The notes: generated by a model not told the origin, from the letters alone. Shown: positions 24,269 to 33,484, counted from the first letter of the stretch. The stretch: 64,000 nucleotides of DNA from Ramlibacter sp. Leaf400 (GCF_001424545.1 NZ_LMQL01000001.1:249198-313197), one strand, 5' to 3'. Numbers and translations: made by a program.

Positions 24269-25705
24269 ATGAAACACCCCCTGAGACGCGTGGCCGTCGC
24301 CTGCTGTGCCACGCTGTTCCTCGCCGGTGGCGGCGCGATCGCGCAGGCGCCGGCTACCTCCACCTCCCGCACAGCTTCCGAACCCGCCACCGCGCCGGTG
24401 CAGTTCACGCTGGCCAACGGCCTGACGCTCATCGTCAAGCCCGACCGCCGCGCGCCGACCGCCGTCCACATGCTGTGGGTGCGCGTGGGCGCCATGGACG
24501 AGGTCGACGGCACCAGCGGCGTGGCCCACCTGCTGGAGCACATGCTCTTCAAGGGCACGGCGCGGCTCGCACCCGGCGAGTTCTCGCGCCGCGTGGCCGC
24601 GATGGGCGGGCGCGAGAACGCCTTCACCGGGCGCGACTACACCGGCTACCACCAGCAGATCCCCGCCGGCAAGCTGGACGAGGTGATGCGCCTGGAAGCC
24701 GACCGCTTCGCCAACAACCGCTGGCCGGACGAGGAGTTCCGGCGCGAGATCGAGGTGGTCAAGGAGGAGCGGCGCCTTCGCATCGAGGACGCGCCGCGCT
24801 CGATGCTGTACGAGGTGATCAGCGGGACGGCCTTCCTGGCCTCGCCCTACCGGCGGCCGATCTCGGGCTGGATGAGCGACCTCGACGCGATGACCCCGCA
24901 GGACGCGCGCGATTTCTACCAGCGCTGGTACGTGCCCGCCAATGCCGCCGTGGTGGTGGCCGGCGACGTCGACCCGGCCGAGGTGCTGCGCCTCGCCGAG
25001 CGCCACTACGGGAGCATCCCCGCGCGGGCCGCCCCGGCGCGCAAGCCGCGCGCCGAGCCGCCCCAGGCCGGCGTGCGCCGGGTGGAGCACAAGGCGCCGG
25101 CCGAGCAGTCGTACGTGGCGCTGTCGTACAAGGTGCCGCAGCTGCGCAGCTTCGAGCCCAGCGCCGAGGCGGACGAAGCGCTGGCGCTCACCGTGCTGGC
25201 CGCGGTGCTGGACGGCTACAGCGGCGCGCGGCTGGACCGCGCGCTGACGCAGGGCGAGGACCGCGTGGCCGACAGCGCCGGCGCGGGCAACGGCCTCTGG
25301 GGCCGGGGCCCGCAGCTGTTCACGCTGGACGGCGTGCCAGCCCCGGGCAAGACGCCGGAGCAGGTGGAGGCCGCGCTGCGCGCCGAGGTCGCGCGGGTCG
25401 CGCGCGAAGGCGTGAGCGAGAGCGAGCTGCAGCGCGTGAAGACCCGCTGGATCGCCGCCGAGGTCTACAAACGCGATTCGGTGTTCAGCCAGGCACGGGA
25501 GCTGGGGACGTTCTGGTCCTGGGGCCTGCCGCTGGATGCGGCCGAACGCCTGATGGACCGGCTCAAGGCCGTGACGGCGCAGCAGGTGCAGGCGGTCGCG
25601 GCCAAGTACTTCGGCGACGACCAGCTCACCGTCGGCACCTTGCGGCCGCTGCCGCGCGATCCCGCTGCCCGTCCGCGCACGCCGCCGGCCGGCCTGAGGC
25701 ACTAG
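24269..25705 (+). CDS. M16 family zinc metallopeptidase (catalytic subunit)
   Basis: A 478-aa secreted peptidase. A signal peptide (to about residue 26) is followed by two M16 domains. The inverted zinc motif HLLEH lies at 87-91, and the third ligand Glu lies within EIEVVKEERR (about 160-169). M16 enzymes close around unfolded peptides and degrade them. The product should act in the periplasm. It is followed 11 bp later by an M16 paralog without the zinc motif; such alpha/beta pairs work as heterodimers. Confidence 0.93.
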   Translation: MKHPLRRVAVACCATLFLAGGGAIAQAPATSTSRTASEPATAPVQFTLANGLTLIVKPDRRAPTAVHMLWVRVGAMDEVDGTSGVAHLLEHMLFKGTARLAPGEFSRRVAAMGGRENAFTGRDYTGYHQQIPAGKLDEVMRLEADRFANNRWPDEEFRREIEVVKEERRLRIEDAPRSMLYEVISGTAFLASPYRRPISGWMSDLDAMTPQDARDFYQRWYVPANAAVVVAGDVDPAEVLRLAERHYGSIPARAAPARKPRAEPPQAGVRRVEHKAPAEQSYVALSYKVPQLRSFEPSAEADEALALTVLAAVLDGYSGARLDRALTQGEDRVADSAGAGNGLWGRGPQLFTLDGVPAPGKTPEQVEAALRAEVARVAREGVSESELQRVKTRWIAAEVYKRDSVFSQARELGTFWSWGLPLDAAERLMDRLKAVTAQQVQAVAAKYFGDDQLTVGTLRPLPRDPAARPRTPPAGLRH

Positions 25706-25716
25706 GAGGCTGGGCG

Positions 25717-27063
25717 ATGTTCAACGCGAAAAAAAGACTCTTCCAAGGCGTCGGCCTCGTTTTGCTGCTGGCCTTCGGGCCCATGGCCCGGGCGGCCCTG
25801 CCGATCCAGAAGTGGCAACAACCGAACGGCGCGCAGGTCTACCTGGTGGAAAGCCGCAGCATCCCGATGGTCGACGTGCAGATCGACTTCGATGCCGGCG
25901 GCCGGCGCGACCCCGCCGGGCAGGCCGGCCTGGCCAGCATGACGGCCTCGATGACCGGCAAGGGCCTGCTGGCCCAGGGAGCAGAGCCGGCGCTGGACGA
26001 GAACCAGCTGGGCGAGGCCTGGGCTGACCTGGGCGCGGGCTTCGGCGGCGATGCCGGCAGCGACCGGATGAGCTTCAGCCTGCGCTCGCTCACCGATGCA
26101 ACGCTGCTGGACCGCGCCATCCACCTGGCGGCGCGCCAGCTCGGGGAGCCCGCCTTTCCCGACTACGTCTGGCAGCGCGACCGCCAGCGGCTGGCCGCTT
26201 CGATCCGCGAGGCGAACACCCGGCCCGCCACGGTGGCCTCGCGCGCCTACCAGCACGCGGTCTACAGCGGCCATCCCTACGGCGCCGACGTCACCGAAGC
26301 TTCGCTGGCCGCGTTCGGCGTGGAGGACATGCGCCGCTTCTTCCGCGCCCACGTGCTGCCCTGCCGCGCCAAGGTGAGCGTGGTCGGCAACGTCGACCGG
26401 GTCCAGGCCGACGCGCTGGTGGCCCGCATGCTGGCGCGGCTGCCCCAGGGTGCCGGCGAGTGCGCCGCGCTGCCCCCGGTGGCGGAAGTGCCGCCCCTGG
26501 CGGCGCCCTTCACCCAGGCCATCCCCTTCCAGTCGGCCCAGGCCCATGTCCTGATCGGCCAGCCCGGCTACAAGCGCAGCGACCCGGACTATTTCCCGCT
26601 GCTGGTGGGCAACTACATCCTGGGCGGCGGGGGACTGATCTCGCGGCTGTCGACCGAGGTGCGCGAGAAGCGCGGGCTTTCCTATGGCGCCTACAGCTAT
26701 TTCTCGCCGGGGCTGCACGCGGGCGCCTTCACCGTCGGCCTGCAGACGCGGCCCGACCAGGCGGGGCAGGCGGTCCAGGTGGCCAAGGACGTGGTGGCGC
26801 GGTTCGTCGCCGAGGGCCCTAGCGCAGCCGAACTCAAGGCAGCCAAGGATTTCCTGATCGGCGGCTTCCCGCTGCGCATCGACAGCAACCGCAAGCTGCT
26901 GGACAACGTCGCGGCCATCGCCTGGAACAACCTGCCGCTGGACTACCTGGACACGTGGCCGGCGCAGGTCGCGAAGGTCAGCGCCCAGGACGTGCGCGCG
27001 GCGATGGCGCGCAAGCTGCAGCCCGAGCGCATGGTGACGGTCACGGTGGGCGCCGCCCCGTAG
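25717..27063 (+). CDS. M16 family peptidase-like protein (non-catalytic partner)
   Basis: A 448-aa protein with a signal peptide ending near ARAALP. At the place of the HxxEH motif it has AGLASMTASMTGKG, so zinc and catalytic residues are lost. The C-terminal Arg/Tyr substrate-binding element is kept (VREKRGLSYGAYSYF). This is the typical non-catalytic half of bacterial M16B heterodimers. AGGAGG lies 8 bases before the ATG. It pairs with the upstream gene. Confidence 0.92.
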   Translation: MFNAKKRLFQGVGLVLLLAFGPMARAALPIQKWQQPNGAQVYLVESRSIPMVDVQIDFDAGGRRDPAGQAGLASMTASMTGKGLLAQGAEPALDENQLGEAWADLGAGFGGDAGSDRMSFSLRSLTDATLLDRAIHLAARQLGEPAFPDYVWQRDRQRLAASIREANTRPATVASRAYQHAVYSGHPYGADVTEASLAAFGVEDMRRFFRAHVLPCRAKVSVVGNVDRVQADALVARMLARLPQGAGECAALPPVAEVPPLAAPFTQAIPFQSAQAHVLIGQPGYKRSDPDYFPLLVGNYILGGGGLISRLSTEVREKRGLSYGAYSYFSPGLHAGAFTVGLQTRPDQAGQAVQVAKDVVARFVAEGPSAAELKAAKDFLIGGFPLRIDSNRKLLDNVAAIAWNNLPLDYLDTWPAQVAKVSAQDVRAAMARKLQPERMVTVTVGAAP

Positions 27064-27076
27064 AAAACTCGCTTGT

Positions 27077-27102
27077 CCAGCCTGTCAACTCTGACAGGGC
27101 TG
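27077..27102 (+). terminator. Weak hairpin after the M16 operon
   Basis: CCAGC-CTGTCA / TGACAG-GGCTGG with a 4-base loop and one bulge, followed by CCTTTCC. The T-tract is poor, so it may be a partial terminator or an RNA-processing stem. Confidence 0.35.
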
Positions 27103-27211
27103 GCCTTTCCCCGCGGCGCGTTTTCGCCAAGAATCCGGCCACGAGCTGTCACACGGGACTCGGAAGACCGGTCGAAACAAGAGCAGGCACAAGAAAACTA
27201 GAGAGGAATCA

Positions 27212-27246
27212 CGGCGCGGTGCCGCAAGGGCCGCGCCGGTTTTTTT
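27212..27246 (+). terminator. Strong intrinsic terminator before rsmD
   Basis: The stem CGGCGCGG/CCGCGCCG has an 11-base loop and is followed by seven T (27240-27246). It ends about 25 bp before the rsmD start. The roughly 110 bases between the two hairpins hold no ORF and could be a small RNA or only a 3-prime UTR. Confidence 0.8.
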
Positions 27247-27257
27247 GGGGCCTCGCT

Positions 27258-27263
27258 TAAAGT
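27258..27263 (+). promoter_or_regulatory. Candidate -10 element (TAAAGT) for rsmD
   Basis: It lies just after the terminator T-run and ends 8 bases before the ATG at 27272. No Shine-Dalgarno is present, so a leaderless transcript is possible. Confidence 0.35.
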
Positions 27264-27271
27264 CGCGGGCC

Positions 27272-27877
27272 ATGCCCCGTCCCGCCCGTCCCGCCCCGGC
27301 CGCCCGCCGCGCCCCCAACGAGGTGCGCATCGTCGGCGGCCAGTGGAAGCGCACCCGCCTGCCGGTGGCCGACAAGCCGGGCCTGCGCCCCACCCCCGAC
27401 CGCGTGCGCGAGACGCTCTTCAACTGGCTGGGCCAGGACCTGGGCGGCTGGCGCTGCCTGGACGTGTTCGCCGGCACCGGCGCGCTCGGCTTCGAAGCCG
27501 CCTCGCGGGGCGCCAGCCAGGTGCTGCTGGTCGAGCAGGACCCCGAGCTCGTCAGCACGCTTCGCGCCCTGAAGGCCAGGCTGGCAGCCGACACCGTCGA
27601 GGTGCGGCGCGCCAACGGCCTGTCGGTGCTCAAGGAATTCGCCGGCGCCGGCCTGGACCTGGTGTTCCTGGACCCGCCGTTCGACGCGGGGCTCTTCGAC
27701 AAGGCCGTGGCCGCTGCGGTCCCCGCCCTCGGTCCGGATGGGCTGGTCTACCTGGAATCGCCGGCGCCCTGGTCGGCGGCGCAGGCGGCGGCCGCCGGCC
27801 TCTCGATCCACCGCCACCTCAAGGCCGGCGCGGTCCATGCCCACCTCCTCGGCCGGGCGGCCGACCCGGGCCCATAA
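27272..27877 (+). CDS. rsmD: 16S rRNA (guanine(966)-N(2))-methyltransferase
   Basis: A 201-aa Rossmann methyltransferase. The N-terminal block IVGGQWKRTRLPV and PTPDRVRETLFNWL is typical of RsmD; SAM motif I is DVFAGTGALGFEA and the catalytic motif is LVFLDPPF. It methylates G966 in helix 31 of 16S rRNA in the assembled 30S subunit. It is the partner of coaD 28 bp downstream, a very common pairing. The N-terminus is Pro/Arg/Ala-rich. Confidence 0.94.
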   Translation: MPRPARPAPAARRAPNEVRIVGGQWKRTRLPVADKPGLRPTPDRVRETLFNWLGQDLGGWRCLDVFAGTGALGFEAASRGASQVLLVEQDPELVSTLRALKARLAADTVEVRRANGLSVLKEFAGAGLDLVFLDPPFDAGLFDKAVAAAVPALGPDGLVYLESPAPWSAAQAAAAGLSIHRHLKAGAVHAHLLGRAADPGP

Positions 27878-27905
27878 TCCGCCGAGGTTCGTCCCTCCAT
27901 CCGCC

Positions 27906-28409
27906 ATGGCCAACCAATCCGTCATCGCCGTCTACCCCGGCACCTTCGACCCCATGACCCTGGGCCATGAGGACGTGGTGCGGCGGGCCATCCAGCTGTT
28001 CGAGAAGGTGATCGTCGCCGTCGCGGCCGGCCACCACAAGAAGGCCATGTTCTCGCTGACCGAACGCATCGAGATGGCGCGCGAGGTCGTCAAGGCCTAT
28101 CCCCAGGTGACGGTGGAAAGCTTCTCCGGCCTGCTGCGCGACTTCGTCGTGGCCCGCGGCGGCAAGGCCATGGTGCGCGGCCTGCGCGCGGTCACCGACT
28201 TCGACTACGAGTTCCAGCTGGCCGGCATGAACCGCAGCCTGATGCCGGAAGTGGAGACCGTGTTCCTCACGCCCAGCGACAAGTACCAGTTCATCAGCAG
28301 CACCTTCGTGCGGGAGATCGCGGTGCTGGGCGGCGAGATCGACAAGTTCGTGTCGCCCACCGTGCAGCGGCGCCTGCAGGAGAAGGTCAGGAGCCTGGGC
28401 GGTCCGTAG
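27906..28409 (+). CDS. coaD: Phosphopantetheine adenylyltransferase
   Basis: A 167-aa nucleotidyltransferase that joins 4-phosphopantetheine and ATP to dephospho-CoA, the penultimate step of coenzyme A synthesis. Motifs are YPGTFDPMTLGH (the GxFDPxTxGH ATP site) and ISSTFVRE. Length is standard for the hexameric bacterial enzyme. Its last 23 bases overlap the end of the convergent hydrolase gene. Confidence 0.96.
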   Translation: MANQSVIAVYPGTFDPMTLGHEDVVRRAIQLFEKVIVAVAAGHHKKAMFSLTERIEMAREVVKAYPQVTVESFSGLLRDFVVARGGKAMVRGLRAVTDFDYEFQLAGMNRSLMPEVETVFLTPSDKYQFISSTFVREIAVLGGEIDKFVSPTVQRRLQEKVRSLGGP

Positions 28410-29109
28410 GCCTCTCGAGCCGCGCGTACCACCGCCGCAGGGCGTGGTTGACCGCATGCGGCTGCTCCATCGTCAGCATGTGCCCGCACCGGGGCAGCAG
28501 CATCAGTTCGGCGCTGGGCGCGAGCTGCGCGATCTCGCGCGAAAGCTCGGGCGGCGTGAGCTGGTCGTCGTCGCCGCAGATCACCAGCACCGGGCAGCGC
28601 AGCGAAGGCAGGTGCCGGCGCGCATCGGGGCGGCCGATCACCGCGCGGTTCTGGCGGATCAACTGCCCCGCGCCGGCGCGCAGGACGAATTCCAGGTAGC
28701 GGCCGACCAGTTCCGGGTCGCGCGCATGGTCCGGGTGGAAGGCCAGGCCGGCGTTGGGCTCGATCACTTCCTTCACCCGCCCCTGCGCGAAGAGCTCGAT
28801 GGCCTTCTCGCGCACGCCTCGCATCTCCTCGTCCTCCGGCCGCGCGCTGGTGCCCAGGAGCGCGAGCCCCACGACCCGGCCCGGCGCCTGGCGGGCCGCT
28901 TCCATCGCGACCATCCCGCCCATGGAGGCGCCGCACAGCGCGAGCGGGCCCGGGTGCCGTGCCAGCAGCGCCGCTGCCATCTCCGGCAGGCTGGCATGGC
29001 GCATGTGGACGTCGCTCACTTCGGGACGCAGGTCCGCGAGGCCGGCAAGCTGGTCGCGCCACATCGCCTCGTCGCCGGCCAGGCCGGGGATCAGCACCAG
29101 TGTCGTCAT
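28387..29109 (-). CDS. Alpha/beta hydrolase
   Basis: A 240-aa alpha/beta-hydrolase fold protein. The oxyanion segment is LIPGLAGDEAMW, the nucleophile elbow is GASMGG (Ser), the acid is in VLVICGDDDQLTPP, and the catalytic His is in RCGHMLTMEQP. It resembles small esterases and carboxylic-ester or enol-lactone hydrolases. It is the last gene of the leftward ABC-importer/amidase unit and overlaps the TPR gene by 4 bases, so it may act on the imported compound or the amidase product. The substrate is unknown. Confidence 0.87.
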   Translation of the reverse strand: MTTLVLIPGLAGDEAMWRDQLAGLADLRPEVSDVHMRHASLPEMAAALLARHPGPLALCGASMGGMVAMEAARQAPGRVVGLALLGTSARPEDEEMRGVREKAIELFAQGRVKEVIEPNAGLAFHPDHARDPELVGRYLEFVLRAGAGQLIRQNRAVIGRPDARRHLPSLRCPVLVICGDDDQLTPPELSREIAQLAPSAELMLLPRCGHMLTMEQPHAVNHALRRWYARLERPTDRPGS

Positions 29110-30443
29110 AGCAGGCGGTCCGCCGCGTGTGACAGCCCGAGCGCGGCATAGAGCTGCGCGCCTTGCCGTCGCAGGCGCCGGGATTCCGGCTGCGAGCGGA
29201 TCTGCTGCTGCAGCAGGTTCTGCGCGCCGCCCAGGTGGCCGCTGCGCACCAGCGCGTCGAGGTGGATCTGCGAGAACAGGTCGCGCTGCGCGTGGCTGCC
29301 GCCGATCTCCAGCAGCCGCGGCAGGGCCTGGCCCAACCCGCGCACCGCGGACGCATGGTCGCCGCGCGCCCAGGCCAGCAGGCCGTCGGCCGCGGGCAGG
29401 CAGACGTCGCGCCAGACCTCGCGCTGCGAAGGCGCTGCGTCGGCCGCATGCGACTTCATGTTGGCGAGCAAGGTGTCCGCTTCGGGCCGGCCCGCCCGCG
29501 CCAGCCCGAGCAGGTACTGCAGGTCGAGGAAGGGCAGCACCTGGTCGCCGGTGCGCGGCGCCAGGTGGTCGGCCAGGTCCTGCCAGCGGTCGCCCACGCC
29601 GAAGCCCGCCAGCTCCAGCCGGGCGAGCAGCGACACGGCGTTGATCTGGTCCTGCGAGTAGTCCTTGGCCACGCCCCACACCTGCCGGTCGAAGACGGCC
29701 AGCGCCTCGTCGCCGCGGTCCAGCTCGATCGCGAAGAGCGCCTGGTGCCACCAGTTGTGGGTGACCATGAAGGAGTTCAGGCCGCTCCAGGTGTCGCTGA
29801 CGTCGGCCAGGAACGCGTGGCCCTCGACGATGCGGCCCTGGGTCAGCATCACGTGCGCCAGCGCATGGTGGGCCCAGGGCTCCTTGCGCCGCAGGGCGAT
29901 GGCGCGACGGGCATGCGCCTCCGCTTCTTCGAGCCCGTGGCACTGCTCCCAGGCGAACGCGAGCATGCCGTGCAGGTAGGGCACGTCCTGCGCGCGCGGC
30001 TCGCAGGCCAGCGCGACGCGCAGCATGCCGGCCGCATCGCCGCGGTTGAACAGGTGGTAGTGGGCGAGCTTGAGCGAGGCCAGGTCGCGCGGATGTTCGC
30101 GGGCCTGCTCCTCGTGCAGCGAGATCGCCCGCGGCACGTCGCCCTGGACCCAGGCCTGGACGGCCGCGATGAAGCGTTGCTCGCGCGGCGTGGTGCGCGC
30201 CGCGCCGGCCAGGGCGCGGTCGATGAAGGGCCGCGCATTCGCCGGCGCCTCGCGCGACTCCGCGAACATGTGGACCGCGGCGATGCAGGCCTGCACGATG
30301 GGCGAGGGGTCCTCGGCGGCCGCGAGCACGTTGACCGCTCGCGCTTCGCTGGCGATGAAGCCTTCGACGAAGTCGTTCAGGGCGGCCAGCGAGCCGTCCC
30401 CCGCCTCGATCGTGACGGGGTTGCCGAGCGCGTCAGTCCACAT
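29106..30443 (-). CDS. Tetratricopeptide-repeat protein, TTC38-like
   Basis: A 445-aa soluble protein made of helical repeats (AFAWEQCHGLEEAEAHARRAIAL, HHALAHVMLTQGRIVEGHAF and similar blocks, read in parts). The motif THNWWHQALFAIELDRGD is typical of the TTC38 group found from bacteria to animals, whose function is unknown. There is no signal peptide. It overlaps the amidase gene by 11 bases and the hydrolase gene by 4, so all three are translated together. A scaffold role for the neighbouring enzymes is only a guess. Confidence 0.85.
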   Translation of the reverse strand: MWTDALGNPVTIEAGDGSLAALNDFVEGFIASEARAVNVLAAAEDPSPIVQACIAAVHMFAESREAPANARPFIDRALAGAARTTPREQRFIAAVQAWVQGDVPRAISLHEEQAREHPRDLASLKLAHYHLFNRGDAAGMLRVALACEPRAQDVPYLHGMLAFAWEQCHGLEEAEAHARRAIALRRKEPWAHHALAHVMLTQGRIVEGHAFLADVSDTWSGLNSFMVTHNWWHQALFAIELDRGDEALAVFDRQVWGVAKDYSQDQINAVSLLARLELAGFGVGDRWQDLADHLAPRTGDQVLPFLDLQYLLGLARAGRPEADTLLANMKSHAADAAPSQREVWRDVCLPAADGLLAWARGDHASAVRGLGQALPRLLEIGGSHAQRDLFSQIHLDALVRSGHLGGAQNLLQQQIRSQPESRRLRRQGAQLYAALGLSHAADRLL

Positions 30444-31872
30444 GATCCAGCGCCTCGGACGGCGGCTGGGGCCAGGGCCGTTGCGGGTCGCGCAGCAGCT
30501 CGAAGGCGCGCGCGACCTGCAGCACGCCCAGGTCGTCGAAGCGCTGTCCCGCGATCTGCAGGCCGATGGGCAGGCCGTCTGCGGTGTAGCCGCAGTTGAT
30601 CGACGCCGCCGGCTGCTCCGACATGTTGTAGGGCACGGTGAAGCCGATGTGCTCCAGCGGGCGCAGCGGGTCGTTGGTGGGCGAGGGCAGTTCCGCCCGG
30701 AAGGCGGGCACCGGCGACACCGGCGAGATGACGTAGTCGAAACCCCGGCACGCGTTGACCGTCGCCACGCGCGTCGCGTGGAACTGGCTGGCCGCCTTGA
30801 ACACGGCCTCGCCGCCCAGGTCGGCCGCGCTCTCGGCCCAGCGCCGGATGTAGGGCAGCACCTTGTCGCGGCGGGCGGACGGCAGGGCCTTCAGGTCCAC
30901 GTGGGAGCGCATGCGCCAGAAATGGTCCATGCCGTCGAGCATCCCCTGCGTCATGAAGGGCTGCATCGAATGCACCTGCGCGCCGGCGCGCTCGAAGAGG
31001 CGCGCGGCGTGTTCCACCGCGGCCCGCACTTCCGGCAGCACGGCCAGGCCGCAGCCCGCCTCCAGCAGCAGGCCGATGCGCAGGCCCTTGAGCCTGGCCG
31101 CGCCGGCGTCGGCGTCCTTCCAGGCGATGTCCTGCCAGGGCAGGCCCATGCTGTCGCGCACATCGGGGCGGGCGAGCACCTGCATGAACAGGGCCGAGTC
31201 CGCGACCGTGCGCGTCATCGGGCCGGCGGCCCGGCCCGTGTAGGGCGGATCGATCGGGATGCGGCCCAGGCTGGGCTTGAGCGTGAAGATGCCGCACCAG
31301 CCGGCCGGCAGGCGCAGCGAACCGCCGATGTCCGTGCCCACGTGCAGCGGGCCGTAGCCGGCGGCCGCCGCCGCCCCTGCGCCGGCGCTGGAGCCGCCCG
31401 GTGTCATGTCCAGGTTCCACGGGTTGCGCGCCAGCGCATGGAAGCTGGAGGCGCCCGAGGACAGCATGCCGTAGTCGGGCATGGTGGTCTTGGCGAACAC
31501 CACGCCGCCGCCTTCGCGCACTCGGGCCGCGGGCGGTGCGTCGGCGGCCGCCGGCACCAGCTCGACCGCGGCCGTGCCCAGCGGGGTCGGGTCGCCCTCG
31601 GTGGCGATGTTGTCCTTGAGCGTGAGCGGCACGCCGTCGATGGGGCCGAGCGGCTCGCCACGCAGCCAGCGGCGTTCGCTGGCACGGGCCTGCTCCAGCG
31701 CCTTCTCCGGCCGCAGCAGGTAGAGCGCCTGCAGGTGGCGCTCCCAACGTTCGACGTGGCCGAGCACGGCCTGGGTGGCCTCCACCGGGGAGAAATCGCC
31801 CCGGCGGTAGCCTTCGATCAGGTCGGTGGCGGCAAGCTCATGCAGCGCATGGTCCTGGGACTGCTTCGTCAT
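30433..31872 (-). CDS. Amidase signature family hydrolase
   Basis: A 479-aa amidase. The Ser-cisSer-Lys triad is visible: Lys86 in LTLKDN, Ser161 in PGGSSAG and Ser185 in DIGGSLRLPA. The family hydrolyses amides from simple carboxamides to peptide and glutamyl-tRNA amides; no GatB/GatC partner is nearby, so it is not GatA. It sits 12 bp after the substrate-binding protein of a peptide importer, which suggests that it deamidates or cleaves an imported amide or peptide. Confidence 0.9.
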   Translation of the reverse strand: MTKQSQDHALHELAATDLIEGYRRGDFSPVEATQAVLGHVERWERHLQALYLLRPEKALEQARASERRWLRGEPLGPIDGVPLTLKDNIATEGDPTPLGTAAVELVPAAADAPPAARVREGGGVVFAKTTMPDYGMLSSGASSFHALARNPWNLDMTPGGSSAGAGAAAAAGYGPLHVGTDIGGSLRLPAGWCGIFTLKPSLGRIPIDPPYTGRAAGPMTRTVADSALFMQVLARPDVRDSMGLPWQDIAWKDADAGAARLKGLRIGLLLEAGCGLAVLPEVRAAVEHAARLFERAGAQVHSMQPFMTQGMLDGMDHFWRMRSHVDLKALPSARRDKVLPYIRRWAESAADLGGEAVFKAASQFHATRVATVNACRGFDYVISPVSPVPAFRAELPSPTNDPLRPLEHIGFTVPYNMSEQPAASINCGYTADGLPIGLQIAGQRFDDLGVLQVARAFELLRDPQRPWPQPPSEALDHVD

Positions 31873-31884
31873 GCGCGCATTACA

Positions 31885-33378
31885 TCAAGCCCAGGACAAC
31901 GCCGACAGGTCGTTGACGAAGATGGGCATGTCCTTCCACAGCCCGCGCACGTTCTTCTTGGCCACGGTGACCCACTGCGGCTGGAACAGGAAGGCGTGGA
32001 CGCAGTCCTCGGCGATCAGCCGCTGCGCGTCGGCCAGCAGCTTGGCGCGGTCGGCCGGGCGCGGGGACTTCTTGATGCGGTCGTAGATCTCGTTGAACTT
32101 CGGGCTGGCGTAGTTCCAGTAGTAGTCCGGCTTGGCGAAGTTGCCCAGGTCGAACGGCTCGACGTGGGAAATGATCGTCAGGTCGTAGTTCTTGTTGCCG
32201 TAGGTGCCCGACAGCCACTGCGCCCATTCCACGTTCTGCAGCTTGGCCGTGATGCCCACCTTGGACAGCTGCGAGGCGATGACCTCGCCGCCCTGGCGCG
32301 CGTACGAAGGCGGCGGCAGCGTGATGGTGAGCTCCAGCGGACCGCTGATGCCGGCTTCCTTGAGCAGGGCGCGGGCCTTGTCCGGGTTGTAGGGGTTCAC
32401 GCCGGTGGTGTCGACGTAGCCGACGGCGCCCGGCACGTAGTGGCTGCCGATCGGGACGCCGAAGCCGTCGACGGCGCCCTCGATCACCGCCTTGCGGTCG
32501 ATGGCGGCCGCGATGGCGCGGCGCACGCGCACGTCGTCCAGCGGCTTCTTCTTGTTGTTCATGGCCAGGATGGTCTTGGCGCGCGAGCCCGAGACCAGCA
32601 CCTGCAGGTTGGGATTGCCGCGCAGCGGCGGCACCGTGCGGCCGGAGATGCCGCGCGGCGCGGCGTCCACGTCACCGGAGAGCAGCGCCGCGACCTGCGC
32701 CGAGGGGTCGGCGATGAAGCGGAAGGTGGCGCGGCGGATCTTGACGTTGGCGGCGTTGCGGTGGCCGTCCCAGCGGCTGAGCGTGACGGCCGAGCCCTTC
32801 ATCCAGTTCTCGAGGCGGTAGGGTCCGGTGCCCACCGGCTTGGTGGCGTTCTCGGCCGCGCTCTTGGGCTCGACGATGATGGCCGTGGCCTGGCCCAGCA
32901 GGAACGGGAAGTCGGGGTCGATCTCCTTGGTGAGCACCACCACCGTGTGCTCGTCCACCGCCTGCGTGCTGATGTTGGCGAAGGTTCGCTTGTCCTTGTT
33001 GGTGCTTTTCTCGCCGCCGGCCCGGTCGAACGAGAACTTCACCGCCTGCGCGTTGAACGGCTCGCCGTTGTGGAACTTGACGCCCTTGCGCAGCTTGAAG
33101 GTGTAGGTGGTGAGGTCGGGCGAGACCTCCCAGCTTTCGGCCAGCAGGGGCGAGACGCTGCCGTCGGAGTTGATCTTGGTGAGCGTCTCGTAGATGTTGT
33201 AGTGCGTGATCTCGGCGATGGCCGAGGCCGCGCCCGCGGTCGGGTCCAGGCCCGGCGGCTCGAGCGTCATGGCGATGACCATCGTGTCCTTGCGGGCCTG
33301 GGCCAGCGCGAATTCGGGCAGGGCCAGGGGCAGGCCGGCGGCGGCGGCGGAGGTGAGGACGGTCCGTCGGTTCAACAT
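31885..33378 (-). CDS. Oligopeptide-type ABC transporter substrate-binding protein (SBP family 5)
   Basis: A 497-aa periplasmic binding protein. The N-terminus has a twin-arginine-like signal (NRRTVLTS, then a hydrophobic stretch, cleavage near ALAQA). Family-5 landmarks are LAESWEVSPDLTTYTFKLRKGVKFHNGEPF (read in parts), VGTGPYRLENW, VRRAIAAAIDR and NPYNPDKARALLKEAG. It would bind peptides, nickel chelates or other amide compounds. It lies 106 bp downstream of the second ATPase gene; that gap holds the inverted repeat GCACT-GCAG-AGTGC but no clear terminator. Confidence 0.93.
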   Translation of the reverse strand: MLNRRTVLTSAAAAGLPLALPEFALAQARKDTMVIAMTLEPPGLDPTAGAASAIAEITHYNIYETLTKINSDGSVSPLLAESWEVSPDLTTYTFKLRKGVKFHNGEPFNAQAVKFSFDRAGGEKSTNKDKRTFANISTQAVDEHTVVVLTKEIDPDFPFLLGQATAIIVEPKSAAENATKPVGTGPYRLENWMKGSAVTLSRWDGHRNAANVKIRRATFRFIADPSAQVAALLSGDVDAAPRGISGRTVPPLRGNPNLQVLVSGSRAKTILAMNNKKKPLDDVRVRRAIAAAIDRKAVIEGAVDGFGVPIGSHYVPGAVGYVDTTGVNPYNPDKARALLKEAGISGPLELTITLPPPSYARQGGEVIASQLSKVGITAKLQNVEWAQWLSGTYGNKNYDLTIISHVEPFDLGNFAKPDYYWNYASPKFNEIYDRIKKSPRPADRAKLLADAQRLIAEDCVHAFLFQPQWVTVAKKNVRGLWKDMPIFVNDLSALSWA

Positions 33379-33484
33379 GTCATTGCTCCAGGGATATCAA
33401 GATGGTTGCGCAGGGCGCGGGCCGCACTGCAGAGTGCGCAGGCATCATGGCGGACTTCGGCGCGGCAATGCAAGAGGGATTAGC

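Noticed and set aside
23851..25716. Apparent 5-prime extension of the second M16 gene through the first M16 gene and ftsY region
   Set aside because: It overlaps the first M16 gene in another frame; the real start at 25717 has AGGAGG and a signal peptide.
30070..33483. Very long antisense reading frame (over 1100 codons) opposite the amidase and binding-protein genes
   Set aside because: Composition is His/Arg/Gly/Gln-rich without domains, as expected for the antisense of GC-rich genes lacking stop codons; both opposite genes are complete and well conserved.
33379..33484. GCACT-GCAG-AGTGC palindrome before the binding-protein gene as a CIRCE half-site or operator
   Set aside because: It shares only a short GCACT/AGTGC core with CIRCE, and spacing and flanks do not fit.
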